Shown here: positions 1 to 12,900 of the stretch, one piece after another
How the letters are laid out: each line of letters opens with the position of its first letter
Position numbering within the stretch: the stretch's first letter is position 1
The notes under the pieces: generated by a model
Database searches by the model: none
Told to the model about the DNA's origin: nothing
What the model saw: only the letters and a program-made list of their open reading frames with translations
Made by a program: the position numbers and the translations under genes
Assembly: GCA_028023455.1 (NCBI GenBank)
Contig: JAQFVV010000017.1
Span: 7,036,098 to 7,100,097 of the forward strand
Length of the DNA: 64,000 bases
From: Epiperipatus broadwayi
Lineage: Eukaryota > Onychophora > Udeonychophora > Euonychophora > Peripatidae
Direction of reading: 5' to 3'

Positions 1-700
1 AATATAATTATCACTCATTTTAGTTCTGGTAACATATTTATTAGCTTTTTATTAAAGCAATACACTGATAGGGACTATTAAAATATAGTCAACACGAGTC
101 AAGAGTCAATAAAGTTGAATAAAAATAATAAAAGATTTCAATTGCCTAATATTGATTGAACACTGTTATTATAAAGATTATTGGCTCCAGCTTTCCTGGA
201 TTAAAAGATATTTCTTAATGGTAATGGTAAAAATGAACCATGGAAACCAAACAAGTATTTTCCTATTAAATGTTAATTTATTTCTTATTGTGCTTATAAA
301 AAATGTTGTTTCTCCATTAACTTTTTTAAATGATTATCCTAACATATCAACTTATGTTTAATCATTCCTAAAGTTAATTTTTTGTATCATAGATGTTTAT
401 TAATTCTTATTTGGTAATGAATTTATATTTTTTTTAATGCTGATTAATATTTAGCAAATTATCTATATAGGCTTTCAAATTTATTCTTTTTGCATGTGCA
501 GAATTTTTTTATCCTGTTTTTCAACAGTTTAACTGTCCATTTGCACTTGTTATCTTAAATGTACTACAAACAATCAAAATACTGAGGTATTAGTATTAAT
601 TACAAATGCAAAGTAAATATATTAATACAAGTAGCACACTTTTATTATTTAAATTATTGTCAAAATTGTAAAATAAAAATCTTTATGCTGTTCTTCCATA
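1..700. other. AT-rich flank, no gene seen
   Basis: Low-complexity AT-rich DNA past the 3' end of the ankyrin-repeat gene. One 69-codon open frame at 152-361 has no recognisable motif and looks like chance. No RNA gene or transposon coding remnant was seen. Confidence 0.5.
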
Positions 701-1145
701 AAATAATAATCAGAAAATAATAAATTCTTTACAACAGCTATATAAATATCAATAAAAAAATTTTATACCTTAAAAGCCTTTTTTAGCACCTGATTTGGTG
801 CCTTTTTCAAATGTTAATAATCTATTACGTTAACGAACTATTTCAGACATAAAACCATCTAGTATTCAACAATGAAATTAAAACAAACAATAACAATATA
901 AATCATTAAAAATAAATATGAGGGTTTTGATTTAATTTAATGATTTATATTGTTATTGTTTGTTTTAATTTCATTGTTAAACATTAGATGTTTTTATATC
1001 TGAAACAGTTCATTAACGTAATAGATTATTAATATTTGAAAAGGGCACCAAATCAGGTGCTGAAAAAGACTTTTAATGTATAAATTTTTTTTATTGATAT
1101 TTATATAGCTGTTGTAAAGAATTAATTATTTTCTGATTATTATTT
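701..1145. repeat. Long palindrome (foldback element)
   Basis: The left arm (about 701-908) and right arm (about 939-1145) are reverse complements over roughly 205 nt with few mismatches, around a ~30-nt centre. Landmarks are the caccTGATTTGGTGcc block at about 788-801, mirrored at about 1047-1060, and a run rich in aacaataac near the centre. There is no coding capacity. It looks like a non-autonomous foldback or MITE-type element. It lies 1.25-1.7 kb past the stop codon of the minus-strand gene, so it could be transcribed as part of a long 3' UTR. Confidence 0.8.
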
Positions 1146-2393
1146 AAATTATATTCTTTTGACATAATATTTATCATTATTTTGAGTAATATTGGCAGAT
1201 TAAAAATATTTTCAAATTTCAAAAACTAATGTAGTCAATATAATAAATTATTACATCATTTCAAAATAATAAGAATGAAAATTCTTTTAATAAAATATTA
1301 TGAATCTTAAACTATTATTTTATCCAAAACTACTTTTAAAATTAAAGGTACTAGAGTAAAGATTTGAACTGTACAAATATAACATCTATGTATTGCTATT
1401 GGCTATTGTTGTTGAGAAGTGAATTTTTAAATTTATTATTAGTCAATAATTTAATTTTGAATTTGTGTAAGTTTAGTATTGCATCCATATATATGCTAAT
1501 GAGATCAGAACAAGATTGATTGATCAAGATAAAAATCAGTATAGTTCAATTATTTAAAAAAAAAAAGCAAGCAAGCAATATACACCAAGATTAAAAAAAA
1601 ACAATATTAAAAATTGATTGGGGAGGAGGGAGATCAAAACAGTATGATGTCTTTAATTTGCAATAAAGTAGGAGTTTTATTATCAAAGCAATAAAAAAAA
1701 AATCAATAATTTTAATTTTGCAAATTTATTGCTTTTTATATTACGTCATATACCACTCTCTTTTTAGATTTAACATCGTTTTTATTGCTGCTGTTTTAAA
1801 CTACTATATAGTTCTCTTGATTAGTACTTCAGGTCAGTTTAAATGGAAAAACAGATAATTCAAGAAATTAATAACATCTAACAAATAATTTTTTTAAAGC
1901 AATTTTTATAAATTATTTTTATAGGTCAGTTTTTAAAGAAATAATTTAAACTGTTGTTTTTTTTTACAAGCAAATAATTTTTAATTCCCGTAATTTTATA
2001 AAGACCTATTCTTGTTAATTTAATTGTAAGATGAATAATTCATCACAAAATGCTAGCTAGATAATATTCTTTTTATATAGTTTTTCATTATAAATAACAT
2101 ATTTAAACATATCTTCAGCATGTTCCCTTTTCATTTGTAGTCTTACTGAATTCTAAATATTAAAATGAAAGCTCTTTTAAAGTTATAAATCTTTGATAAT
2201 GTATAAATGTTTTAAATATGGTTAGTATTGCCTTTTTTTTCTAATAAAAATAAAACCCTGTTTCAAAAATTAAACATATAGTTTTGCTTTAAAAAACAAA
2301 CCCCATCTACATCAACTAAATGAAAATATGTCCCTGAATCACTTTTTTTAAAAAAAAATCAAATTAATGTTTCTATAAATATTTTTTAAAACA
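1146..2393 (-). other. Downstream region, probable 3' UTR and flank
   Basis: Noncoding AT-rich DNA directly after the ankyrin gene stop codon in the gene's direction. Reading down from the stop, the first minus-strand ATTAAA-type hexamer is near 2019 and the first AATAAA near 1781-1786. Such hexamers are expected by chance here, so no polyadenylation site is called. Confidence 0.3.
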
Positions 2394-2748
2394 TTATTTA
2401 AAAACTAAATTTAGACTAGAGCCATTGGTAGTTGATGAAGTTACATTTGCACTTGAAGACAAAGTGTTACTGGATACAGAGTGGCGATTGTCTCGTTTTT
2501 GGTTGAAAAGTTGCCTCTCTCTCTCGGATTGACTAGAATATGTTGGTGTTAACCTATCCTCCGCGTCTGGATTCTGCATCAATGTAACAATGTCGAAAAA
2601 ATTGTTTTGGCAAGCATACATTAGTGGAGTGCAGCCTTCTTTGTTAGCAATAGTCACATTCGCACCATTTTTCATGAGGAATATGACTATATCCTTAGAT
2701 CTTACTCTAGAAGCTGTAAATAAAGGAGTTTCACCATCTTTATCTCGC
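2394..2748 (-). CDS. Ankyrin gene last exon (C-terminus)
   Basis: The acceptor is a clean polypyrimidine run followed by CAG at 2751-2749. The exon enters in phase 2, completing a Lys codon begun in the previous exon, and reads RDKDGETPLFTA onward. It holds the end of one ankyrin repeat (DKDGETPL), one full repeat with the loop NKEGCTPLMYA, and the start of a further helix. It then leaves the repeat fold into a ~65-residue tail rich in Ser, Thr and Asn (for example SSNTLSSSANVTSSTT), ending in TAA at 2396-2394. The tail has no recognised domain and is probably disordered. An overlapping plus-strand frame at 2590-2793 is a shadow. Confidence 0.88.
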
Positions 2749-5432
2749 CTGAAAAAAAAACAAAAAACACATATCATTACTCAGAAATTTTAACATTTAT
2801 TAATTAAAATTTGATTCTGCTTGCAAACTTTCATGCATTTTTTATTTACTGAATCTATGGTAATAATGATGCATAAAAAGAATGTAATGCTCTATTTTAT
2901 ACTATAATCTTTAGCTTTGGAAGAATCTAAATGTTAAAGCTAATTTTTGTGTCAAGACACCTAAAAATATAAATATATAGCTTAATTTTGTTATTAATAA
3001 CATATTACTAATTCTTTATATTGCTATAATTTAACATATTAGAGCTGCTACATCAGTATTTCATCTGTTATACTGCTATAAAATATTTTATACAGTTTAA
3101 ATAATAAAAGTTTTAACCTAAATAAATATTTAAGATGTTAAGAGTCTTTAAATTTTAAAATAGTTAATAATGTCAATGATAAACAATGCAATTTTAAGTT
3201 TATCTGTTAAAATGTTTTGAAAAAGTTTATATTAATTTTAAAGTTAAGAACTAGGTTCAAACCCTATATTTGGGTTTGCTGGTGTTTAAAACTAAAGCTA
3301 TAATATTTAATTAACTTTGATTGTAAAACATAATATTCTAATTAAATATTTTAAAATTAATTTAAATAGAAAGAGTTTAATAAAGCTGAAAATTAAAGTT
3401 AGAATTTTAAAATAATAAATAAATAAAAATTGAATGAATGAATCAATATTATATTTATTTAATATTACTTATTTTAAAATATTCTTAAAAATAATTTTAA
3501 AACCTATTCTGAGATTCTGTCTAGATTTAAAATAGTAATAAATAAAAGTATTAAAATGTACCAATATTTGCTTTGTTAAAAAATATAATATAAATTTTTA
3601 ATTATATAATATTTTTATTGTGATCTTTTGTAATTTTTAATTAATTATTTGGAAATTTTTTGTTTTGCAACCAGGAAGTGTTTTTAATTAATTTGTCATC
3701 TAGACAAAAAATTAATTTATTTTAAAATTGAATATTTAATTAGATAATTTTTGATTAACAAACCTTCTCTAGTTATAGATAGTCGAAGACTCAAACTAAT
3801 CAGGGAAGAGGTTGTAGGTTAAAGGGTTGATTAAGTTTGGTAAAATGGTCAAATGACCAATAGTATAAATAAGTCATATTGTCATTTGATCAAGGTTCGC
3901 AATCAATTTTAATTTTATTATTTTCTAGCTCAGTATAACAGGGTAAATTAAAACTATCTTGACACAATTATCTGAATTAATAACACCAAAGAAACTGAAG
4001 TCCATATCTGCCAGTGGAATGAGAATATGTTTCATTGTTACAATGCTTAAAATATTATTTTTAAAATGTAATATGTGGGAAAACTTAAAAAATTATTATT
4101 GTTACTATTATCATGATTTTAAAATCATTGTCAATTTCTTAATTCAACAGAACGTCCGCATTATAATTAAAATTGCCATAGAATATTTATTTATTTTATT
4201 GGCAAGAATATTACAGAAAATATTAATCCTTTCTTGATATTGTCTTTTAAAAAATTTAGTTTATATCAAGTTGTCTTGAATTTATCTACTTTAGTAAATA
4301 GACTTTATAATTCAAGATAGACCTGCATTGATATAGAAAATATATTTTTAGACATTTAACAGTTATTTTAAATCTACTAAAGAATATTAAATTAATAATT
4401 TATACTTTAATAAAATAATTTAAATTGTGCTGTACTTTAATAAAAGACATTGTTATTAATTAAAAAACAGCACTCAAAACTTTATTTATATTGACTTTTC
4501 CCAATTGTTCTCTCCTAAAAGAGAAAGAAAAATCAATTTTTCTCCAAGCAGGGTAATAATAAAAACTAACTTACACAAACTGTTTAATTGACAATATATG
4601 AAATTTAAAAATGTTTCACTTAATAAAATGAAAATATCAACTTTACCTGTAATAATGACTTTATATTAATTTAAATATTTTTTTTACTTTTAATTACTTA
4701 TAATACCTGCAAAAATGTTTAAAACCTGCAAATAAGTTTTTCCCTCCGTGCATTACTATGGAAACTGCTGAGGTCACCGATATAAAATTGAAATTAAATA
4801 TTTTTCTCCTGCAAATATTTAATGATATTTGATATACATTCTTTATTAGAAGTACTTTATTATGTAGCATTTATGTTGCTATTGCCATTATGAATAATTC
4901 ACTTAATAGATTAATATAAAAACCTGAGTTCAAGTACTTGAGAGAGATATTTATTACATCATAAACATTTATCATCATTTAAAACATGAATATGTTTTAG
5001 TGAATGCCATGAACTTATCATGTTTGCTAGCAGAATAATTTTGAATTTAATAAGGATATCCAAAAGAAACAAGTTCTACATTTTATAGTTATATTATAGA
5101 TTTAATATCTTGTTATACTATTGTATGATGGATACGTTTGTTGTGCCCAAGATATGTTGCTAACATGCTCCTTCATATTCAAGATTAATGGAGAACAATT
5201 GAAGAAGGGAGCAGAGAACATTATTTTTATTTATTTAATGATAAAAAGTTGAATTTAGTTGTATTATAATTTTTTATATACTATTTTTCATTTATGTGTG
5301 TAACTATTAATATAAACACAATTTTCTTCTTTCCTGCTGATTTGATCCATCATACTCACATGCTTACATTAATGATGCTTGTTTTTTATTATTTTTCAAA
5401 TGATTGGAATCTTATAAAGGAGTTCTTTTGTT
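2749..5432. other. Intron sequence, no feature recognised
   Basis: First part of the 4,789-nt intron between the last two exons. It is AT-rich, with many A/T runs and no convincing coding remnant. The open frame at 3959-4237 has no motif. A GGTTCAAACCC string near 3254 resembles a tRNA B box but has no A box partner. Confidence 0.5.
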
Positions 5433-5760
5433 CACCATCATCATCACTTTTAACCATTATTGATACAGTGCAGGATGAAGATCTCTCCAAGTTCACTCCA
5501 TCTTCTCCAATCTCTAGCTTCTCTTCTCCATATCACCCCTGCACAATTTCTTATATCATCCATCCATCTCACTTGTTGTCTCTTTCTGGATCTTTTACAA
5601 TCTCTTGGAATCCAGTTTAAGATTTCAACTGTCCACCTATTATCTCTTCTAGCAATATGTCCAGCCCAACTCCATTACAGATTTTTTATTCTTTCAATAA
5701 TGTCAATAACACTTTTGTTATGCATAATTATTTCTAAGATGGTTTAAATTTTACACAAAT
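5433..5760 (-). mobile_element. RTE-like LINE 3' end, minus strand
   Basis: Read on the minus strand, this is the last ~90 codons of a non-LTR retrotransposon with frameshifts. It shows a W-A-G-H-I-(A/L) block, then RW-T-V-E-I, then a basic stretch, W-M-D-D-I-R, and an end shaped like L-G-E-I-F-I-L. This is the C-terminal pattern of RTE/craniofacial-development-protein-2-like LINE polyproteins. It is followed by a GAT-type microsatellite tail, seen as ccatcatcatcac at 5436-5448, as expected for RTE elements. The same tail-end is found on the plus strand near 54.5 kb. It is a 5'-truncated, dead fragment. The plus-strand frames at 5294-5747 are antisense shadows. Confidence 0.65.
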
Positions 5761-6739
5761 AAAAGGGTAAATAATTTTTCATCTTAATTTCTATGTAGAG
5801 AATTGACACCTATGAATTAGAACTGATCTGGATGTGAAAGCAGTTCAATTTCACAATGAAAACATGTATCAACATGTAATTATCAATATAAAATATATTT
5901 AGTTAGAATTTGTATTACAGTGATGATTTTTAATAATAGAATGACTTTTAATTCAGTACTGTATATACCAGAATATTAAAATTAATAATCCTACAGCCAG
6001 TTTCATCATCGTTTGATCACCAAGGTAACATTGAACATAATATAATTTCATTCAAATCACTAAACCGCCATTTTTGTTTTTACTTTCCTCAGTTGGAAAT
6101 CAAACCCAGAATTGTTAACTATAGAGTTTGTCATTTTCACCCTAATATTATATTTTATATATGGAATTAAATAAATTTTTGGGACATACATGTATCTGTC
6201 CTTTCCATTGAGTAGCCTGGTAAGCAATCAAAGAATCCTGTTAAAAGTTATCAAAAAATGTCTCCATCCACAGAAATTCTCTTTGCACAAATAGGATGCC
6301 AATGTTTTGATGAAATCTCATTTATCTTTCTCAAAGCTATGGTGCCCTGGAGAATTATTGTGTTTCAAGTAATAACAAGGCTGTATGTGAATTAAAATCT
6401 TTCTATATAATCTTGTTATTACATGAAATGCAACAGTGCTTCAAACACTATAACATGAACAAAAATGAATGAGACTTGTCAAAATGTTGGCAGCCTATTG
6501 CTACAAAAAGGATTCCTATGCCTTGAATAGGAACTTTTTAAAGACATAAAACAGGATTTTGTTGAAAAAAAAAAGTTCTCAATGAGAAAGATTGATTACA
6601 ATATGTTCTAATAATTTTTTTACATCTTTTAACCATGAAAACCTGTGTCCCAATATATAACATCAAAATTAATTCTTTATGGTTATGGTTAAAATGCCCA
6701 AACTCTTTACATATTACATACTCAATTAATCAATAGTAT
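5761..6739. other. Intron sequence, no feature recognised
   Basis: AT-rich intronic DNA. I see no ankyrin exon, RNA gene or clear transposon coding block here. Confidence 0.45.
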
Positions 6740-7205
6740 TCTGTGCTATGGGCAGATCCAGAGAGTAGTCACATCACCATTTCATCCATTTTGTCACTCC
6801 ATTCTCTTCATTGCCCAGCTCTTCAATTCTACGTAATTCTTTCCACCTCTTATATCATCCAGCAATGTCAATCTTTCCATCCTTTCATCTTGTTTTCACT
6901 TATCATTTCCTCCAAAACATCTTTCGTTAAGTTCTACTTTCTTCTTAATATATGTCCAATCCAGCTTCTCTTTTCAATTTTCTTCAATCAATCTTCTTTT
7001 GTCATTTACTCTTTTCAAAACTTCATTTGTTATTTTATTCATCCAACTAATTTTTTCCATCCTTCTCCATGACAACTCAAAAGCTTCCAACCTGTTCCTA
7101 ATTTCATTACCTAGTGTCCATGTTTCACAACCATATAATAATACACTCTGCATATAGCATTTAATTAATCTTTTCTTTAATTCTCTCTTCAAACGTCCAC
7201 AAAAT
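6740..7205 (-). mobile_element. Second LINE type, C-terminal fragment
   Basis: The minus-strand open frame 7192-6974 carries LLYGCETWTL followed by a W-R-R-M-x-K-I-S-W block and a K-R-V-N-x-K-R segment. Downstream, with frameshifts, come W-I-G-H-I-L-R-R and an L-L-D-D-I-R-like stretch. This is the typical region after the reverse transcriptase palm in many invertebrate non-LTR elements. The C-terminal sequence differs from the RTE-like copies elsewhere in the window, so it is probably another family. It is truncated and has no conserved tail that I can identify. Confidence 0.6.
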
Positions 7206-7537
7206 ATTTTTATTCTCTTAGTAATATATGCGAATGTGCAATTATATAAACATTAATATAAATTCTAAAGATGATGAATCTTCTTTATTCATAATAAAAT
7301 CATGTATGGTGACAAAAAGAAACATGGATTTTTAATACTCCTAAATTATAATATCCTAACAAGAGCAGACATCAACATTTTGTAAAAATTAAATGATTAT
7401 ATATGATTAGAACAAACAAGTTTTACAGGAGTCATCAGAAACAATCTAATTCTGGCCAAAAATATAAAGAATTTAATGATTTATTATTAAAATGAGAACA
7501 GACTGACATAAATATTAAAATAAACTGAAGCACTTAC

Positions 7538-7636
7538 TTATTTACATTGCACCTGTACTTGACCAAAACTTCAACCAGATCCATTCTACACCTCATACAA
7601 GCTTCATGAAGAGCAGTGCGGCCATTGAAATCCATC
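7538..7636 (-). CDS. Ankyrin gene exon 7 of window (one repeat)
   Basis: A 99-nt exon encoding a single ankyrin unit: MDFNGRTALHEA, then the second helix MDLVEVLVKY and the CNVNK loop. The donor is GTAAGT at 7537. The acceptor is AG at 7638-7637, with a weak pyrimidine tract (tattaatttaaag). It enters and leaves in phase 2, so the exon is symmetric and could be skipped without shifting frame. Its last AA joins the G of exon 8 to give Lys, continuing smoothly into RDKDGETPL. The weak acceptor is the least certain boundary of the gene model. Confidence 0.85.
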
Positions 7637-8419
7637 CTTTAAATTAATATTGCATGTAGAATATTTTGTAATTTTTTAAAATTTGGTTAATTTAAAATAC
7701 TATGATTTATTTTAAACATTTTGAAATGTTATAATTCTTCTTCTATTATTATTATTATTACCAGTTTCCTTATAATATCTTACATTAAAAAAATATATAT
7801 CTATGATAACGTTCAAATTTATTTATTAAGCGCATGGGGCGATATTGTTCAGCTATTATATAAATTATTATGGTACATATGTGAAAAGGTGAAATCCTTT
7901 CTTTTTAATTACATCTATGATAAATAAATATTTAATGATAATATTTAACAATGCTAATACATTTTTTTTTTTTAAAAAAAACATACCGCTATTACTATTA
8001 TTGCAACAATATTTGGTCAACCTTGGTTAATATATCCATTCTTATTAATAAAAGTTTATTCAATTTATTTAGAAAGAAAAGGAAGGAAGGGTGGTTTCAG
8101 ATATAGTTTTTGAAATATAAATATTACTGTTTATAAAAAAAAAAAGAGCTTTAATATGTAATTATAGATCATTTTGAGAAATTAAATCTGTTATTTCAAT
8201 ATTTAATACTAAAAAATTTTAAAAAAAAAAGTATAAAAAGATGATTATTTATTTATGTGAAATAAAATTAGTATATCCTACAATAATTTTGTAAGTCACC
8301 CTTATTTCGTAGAAATGAAAAGTAAAAATGAACTAAAAATTAGCTTTGATAATTATCAACATTATTTTCAATCATTATTGATTGATTGCAGAATAAAGTA
8401 ATTAATCGAATTTTTGCAA
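7637..8419. other. Intron sequence, no feature recognised
   Basis: Start of the 17.5-kb intron, read in plus coordinates. It holds A/T runs and short ATT repeats and no coding remnant. The open frame 7721-7927 is low-complexity. Confidence 0.45.
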
Positions 8420-9804
8420 TCGTTACGTTTCACAAAACTTCCTAATTTCATTCTTCCATTTCACATGTAATCTCCTATATCTTTCACAATCTCCTGGCAT
8501 TCAATTAAGATCCCAACTTCTCACCTATTGTTATCTCTTCTAGAAATATGTCCAACCCAGCTTAATTTCAAGTTTTTCATTTCTTTGATGTCATTGATAT
8601 CTGTTTGTTCTCTTATCCACTTGTTTTATTTTCAATCCCTTCTTTCTACCATATAACTCTTCACATATTGTTATATAGTTTGAAATCTATTTATAAATCT
8701 TCTATTAGGTATCCCAGTTACAAATCCATATATAAACACTGATAAAACACATTTATTAAAAGCTTTGCTTTTCAAAACAGGCTTTTTTTATTTTTATATT
8801 ACATTATTTTTAACAAAAGTACCCTGTCTAAGTTTAATTTTATGATTGATTTTATTCATATTTATAGCTGTATTAACAATATGACCAATAACTTTGTAAT
8901 AGTTAACTTGTAATTCAATACTATCAATCTTTATTTACTCTAACAACCATTGAACATTATTTTAACCATCTTAGTATTTATCTTTCTTTTGATAGCTCTT
9001 GTAACATTTCTTAAAACTTTGAAGTGTTATTTGCATAAACAGTCACGTCATTTGAAATATCTAGATGAGTTAACTAATCATCATTTATTTCTATTTTCTT
9101 ACTTTTTCATTTTTAACACAAAAAATATTACTTGTAAACCTTAAAAAAGGTTCAGAGAATTGGAATTAACTTTTTATACACTTTATTAATATTAATGGAT
9201 GCAGAAATGATTATAGAATTAATACCTTCTTATAATTTACAAATCCAAGACAAAATGGCAGCTTAGATTACTGGTCTTTTCTACAATTTGTCTTAATACT
9301 TAACTAATAATTCCAGTTTTTTTTTTGGTTTATGATCTTTGTAAAGATCTGATAAAAGATTGAGAGATATGCAATTTCTAATACCTTCTTTTTATCTTTC
9401 ATAAATTATAATATCACATCTGCATTCTTTCAATTTTCTAGAACATTTTTATTATTTAGAAATTTGGCACATACCAACAATTTCTTTACTTGATTTTTAG
9501 TAATAATTCCATCATTTCCTGGAACTTTTCTATTGTTTATAGGTTTTATTGGATATCTTATCATTTCCTTTCAAATACTTGATATTTCAAAAAATGTGTA
9601 ATATTAGAGGCAACTTTGCTTTCTTATTCTTTATTACTATATAGATTTTTTGCAAATCATTTCTATACATTTCATGATGTTACCCCTTTTTTACTTATTA
9701 CTGAAATTCTTTCAACACCAAAATGCTTGTTTGTTTTATAATATTGACACTTCTCTTCTATAGCTTTCTTTGCCAATTCTCAGTTATATTTTCTTGCATC
9801 ACAT
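8420..9804 (-). mobile_element. Decayed RTE-like LINE, RT region
   Basis: Minus-strand translation with many stops shows pieces of a reverse transcriptase in the right order. Near 9600-9490 there is an APGDDGI-like block (here VPGNDGI). Near 9440-9330 come N-A-D-V-I-L and L-S-x-F-Y-x-I-F-T-K-I-I. At 9070-9040 there is a D-x-V-x-Y-A-N block corresponding to the catalytic F-A-D-D segment. At 8580-8450 there is the C-terminal part shared with the 5.4-kb fragment. The order and spacing fit one old element of the RTE/CFDP2-like group. No frame is intact. The CR1-like copy abuts its 5' side at about 9.83 kb. Confidence 0.6.
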
Positions 9805-9831
9805 GATCATCATTTCCTATGCTTATGTGAT
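9805..9831. repeat. Possible end of a hairpin element
   Basis: The string acatgatcatcatttcc at 9811 matches the terminal part of the short hairpin element seen at 52.4 kb and 62.7 kb. It sits directly beyond the 3' tail of the minus-strand LINE. The body of a related element resumes at 14336 on the other side of that LINE. This may mean the LINE inserted into the hairpin element. Confidence 0.35.
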
Positions 9832-9926
9832 GTGATGTATTTGGCTTCTCCTTAAACAAAGTCAAGAATATCTCAGCAACTATGCCCAGATAAACCTGTT
9901 AGCCACTTTATTTTCCATTCCCCACT

Positions 9927-12900
9927 CTAAGTCTTCCCATATTCTGCCCCATCCCATTTCCACAACACAATCTTTGTCAACTCTATGGCCTTTAAATCTA
10001 AATCCCCTTTATCTTTTCGCAAACCCAGCATAAAAACTACTAACTCACTTTCTGTATTGTCACTTTGTTCATACCTATTCTCCCATAACTTCATTATCTG
10101 TACCCTTTCTGCTTTCAAGCATTTACATTCAATCAACAGATGCCTAATATTTTCTATACCTTCCTTACACAATTTGCACGCTAAATCACCCATAGTTTTC
10201 CATTTACATGTATACTCTCTTGTTGCTAAAGATCCCATTCGAGCCTTAAACAATAAACTACTTTCCTTACTATTATCATAAATTAACTCGCTTCCAATAT
10301 TCCGTTTACTTCTATATATATTTAAACTCTTCTTACCCTCCATACTACTTCTCCATCTCTCCAACTCCCTATTTTTTATTAATGCTTCTATTCTTTTATC
10401 CCATTCCTTACCACTATAACACTCAACAATCCTCCTAACACAATCATCCCACCTTTTATACAAGTATACTGATATAAATTCTTTATCCAAATCTTTTGCA
10501 TACCACATTACCTTTCTCATCCATCTTGTTACCTGCCCTTTACTCATAACCCAATTAAACACTATTTTGGCTATTCTTTTACTATCCATAAACTGCAACC
10601 TACCAAACATTTTCATTTTACTTTTTGCATCTCTCATATAGAAACTTGACCATCCCATTTCTCCTTGAATTGCCTCCTTTGCTGTCCACATCTCTGCATC
10701 TAATGCATGTCTTCCTACTTCCCTTTGTACTTTCTCTAAATAATCTAAAATCCTTTTACTAACACATAATGCATCATTACCATATGTTAACCCTGCTACT
10801 GCAACTCCCTTCCATACAATTCTAGCTACATCATATTTATTATATGAAAATACTGTTAGTTTCTTTACCAAACCTTTTCTTTTCTTTGCTTCATTTACCA
10901 ATTTTTTCTCCCATTCAACCAAGCAATTTTCCTGATTACATAAGATGATTCCCAAATACCTATATCTATCCACCACACTTAACTTTATATCCCCCAATAA
11001 AAATACATCCTCTCTTTCCCCAGTATTAACCATCATTATATTTGATTTTTCTTCACTAAATTTAATCCCCATCTCTTTACCCACCCTTGCACATGTCCTC
11101 AACATAATATCCATATCTTCTCTTCTTTCTGCACATAAAAAGATATCATCTGCAAAAGACCCGACAAAGTATATACTCCTTTGCCACCTATTAATGGTAT
11201 CTCTACCCCTCTTCCTAGTCTTTCTATTGCTTTTTCCGTTTCACTCAAAAACAAAATCGGTGACATAGGGCATCCTTGCCTTAATCCCACTCCATTTTTA
11301 ACTTTAACTGATTCTATATCCCCTAATTGGTAAGTATAATAATTATTTTCATATAATTTCTTAATAATATTTACTAAAGCTTCATCCATTCCCAAATTGG
11401 CTAATCTTACCCATAATCTATTTCCATTTACTCTATCATATGCTTTCTCTATATCTATAAAACATATATAACGATCTACCTGAATTCCTACTCATCTCCA
11501 TAAGTTGCGTAACTACAAACAAACTATCTCCTATACGCCTATCTGACCTAAAACCTCCTTGCATTTCCCCCACTACATTATTCTCTTCCATCCATTTTAC
11601 AACTCTTCCAGCTACCATATATGCGAAAACTTTACCGCTATCGGTCTATAATTATTTAACTTTCTATGATCCTTACCCTTTCCTTTAAATAATAATCTTA
11701 TTCTTGTATTACTCCAACTACCCGGAAAAACTGTCTTCTGCGCCATCTTAATAAAACATGATAATAACTTTGCTTTTGTTCTATGCCCTAAATTCATTAC
11801 CATCTCTGCTGCCCATCCATCTAAACCTCTCGCCTTTCCACTTTTCAATCTCTTTCCTGCCTCATTCAACTCATTTTTTGTGAACCTAATATTCCCACTA
11901 CTAACTGCTTTCATGTTTTCTATCACTAATTCCTTTACATCTAACATCTTTTCTATATCAATTACATATTTAAGATTTTCTCTAGCTTGCCTCTAGAGCT
12001 ACATTCTATTCCCTCATCATCTATTAATACTATCTCTCTTTCCCCTACATTTCTCCTTTTAATGTAATTCCAAAATTTTTTACTCCCATCTCTTCCACTT
12101 TTATTAATATCCTCCAACAATTTATTATTTAACTTCATCCTCTCTCTATAATTATCCATTTTAGCTAGCTTCTTCTTTTCTAAGTACTTTCCCCATTTAG
12201 CATTAATATTATTTTCACTTTCTTTATTCTTAATAGCACACTTATATTCTCTGCATGCTTTTTTCCTCTCTTTTACACTTTTACTAACTCTCATTTTTTT
12301 ATTACTTTTATTCTTCTTCATATTCTCGACTAAAACCCTATTTGCCACTTTTTCTACTTCACCACACCAGTCCTTATACTCATCCCCAACCAACTGCTCC
12401 ATGGTTTCTTCAACTTTTATTTTATATTCTTCCAACTTATTCTTATCATTCACTCTCCACCCACATCTTTCACTATTATTTCTACCTTTATTTCTATCCT
12501 CCATTACATTACTAACCATTTCTATTACAATAAAGTTATGATCACTATTACACACTCTCTCTTCATTATCAAACACCTTAATTTTTCGTATTTTATTCAT
12601 TCCCTCTTTCTCTACCAATACATAATCTATTGTGTGAAATACATTATTCCTAGACCATGTGTATTGTCCATCATATACATTTGATAAATTCCCAATGCTC
12701 AAATTAACTCTTTGACAAAATTCCTTCAAAAACTGACCATTCTTATTATCTACATCATCAATTTCTTCAATATGCCCATTCATATCCCCTATAACCATTA
12801 TTCTCTTCCCCTTTTCTTTAAAACTCTGTATATCCTTAACTAGGCATTCATATATACTATTGTTCCACTCCATTACAGTTTGACTATAATCTCCAGTGGC

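Noticed and set aside
1781-2025. Polyadenylation signals for the ankyrin gene
   Set aside because: AATAAA and ATTAAA are expected often by chance in such AT-rich DNA, and no downstream element supports one choice.
3253-3264. tRNA B-box-like GGTTCAAACCC string
   Set aside because: No A box, acceptor stem or cloverleaf could be formed around it.
5294-5747. Plus-strand frames with Ser/Leu-rich products
   Set aside because: Antisense shadows of the minus-strand RTE-like LINE end.
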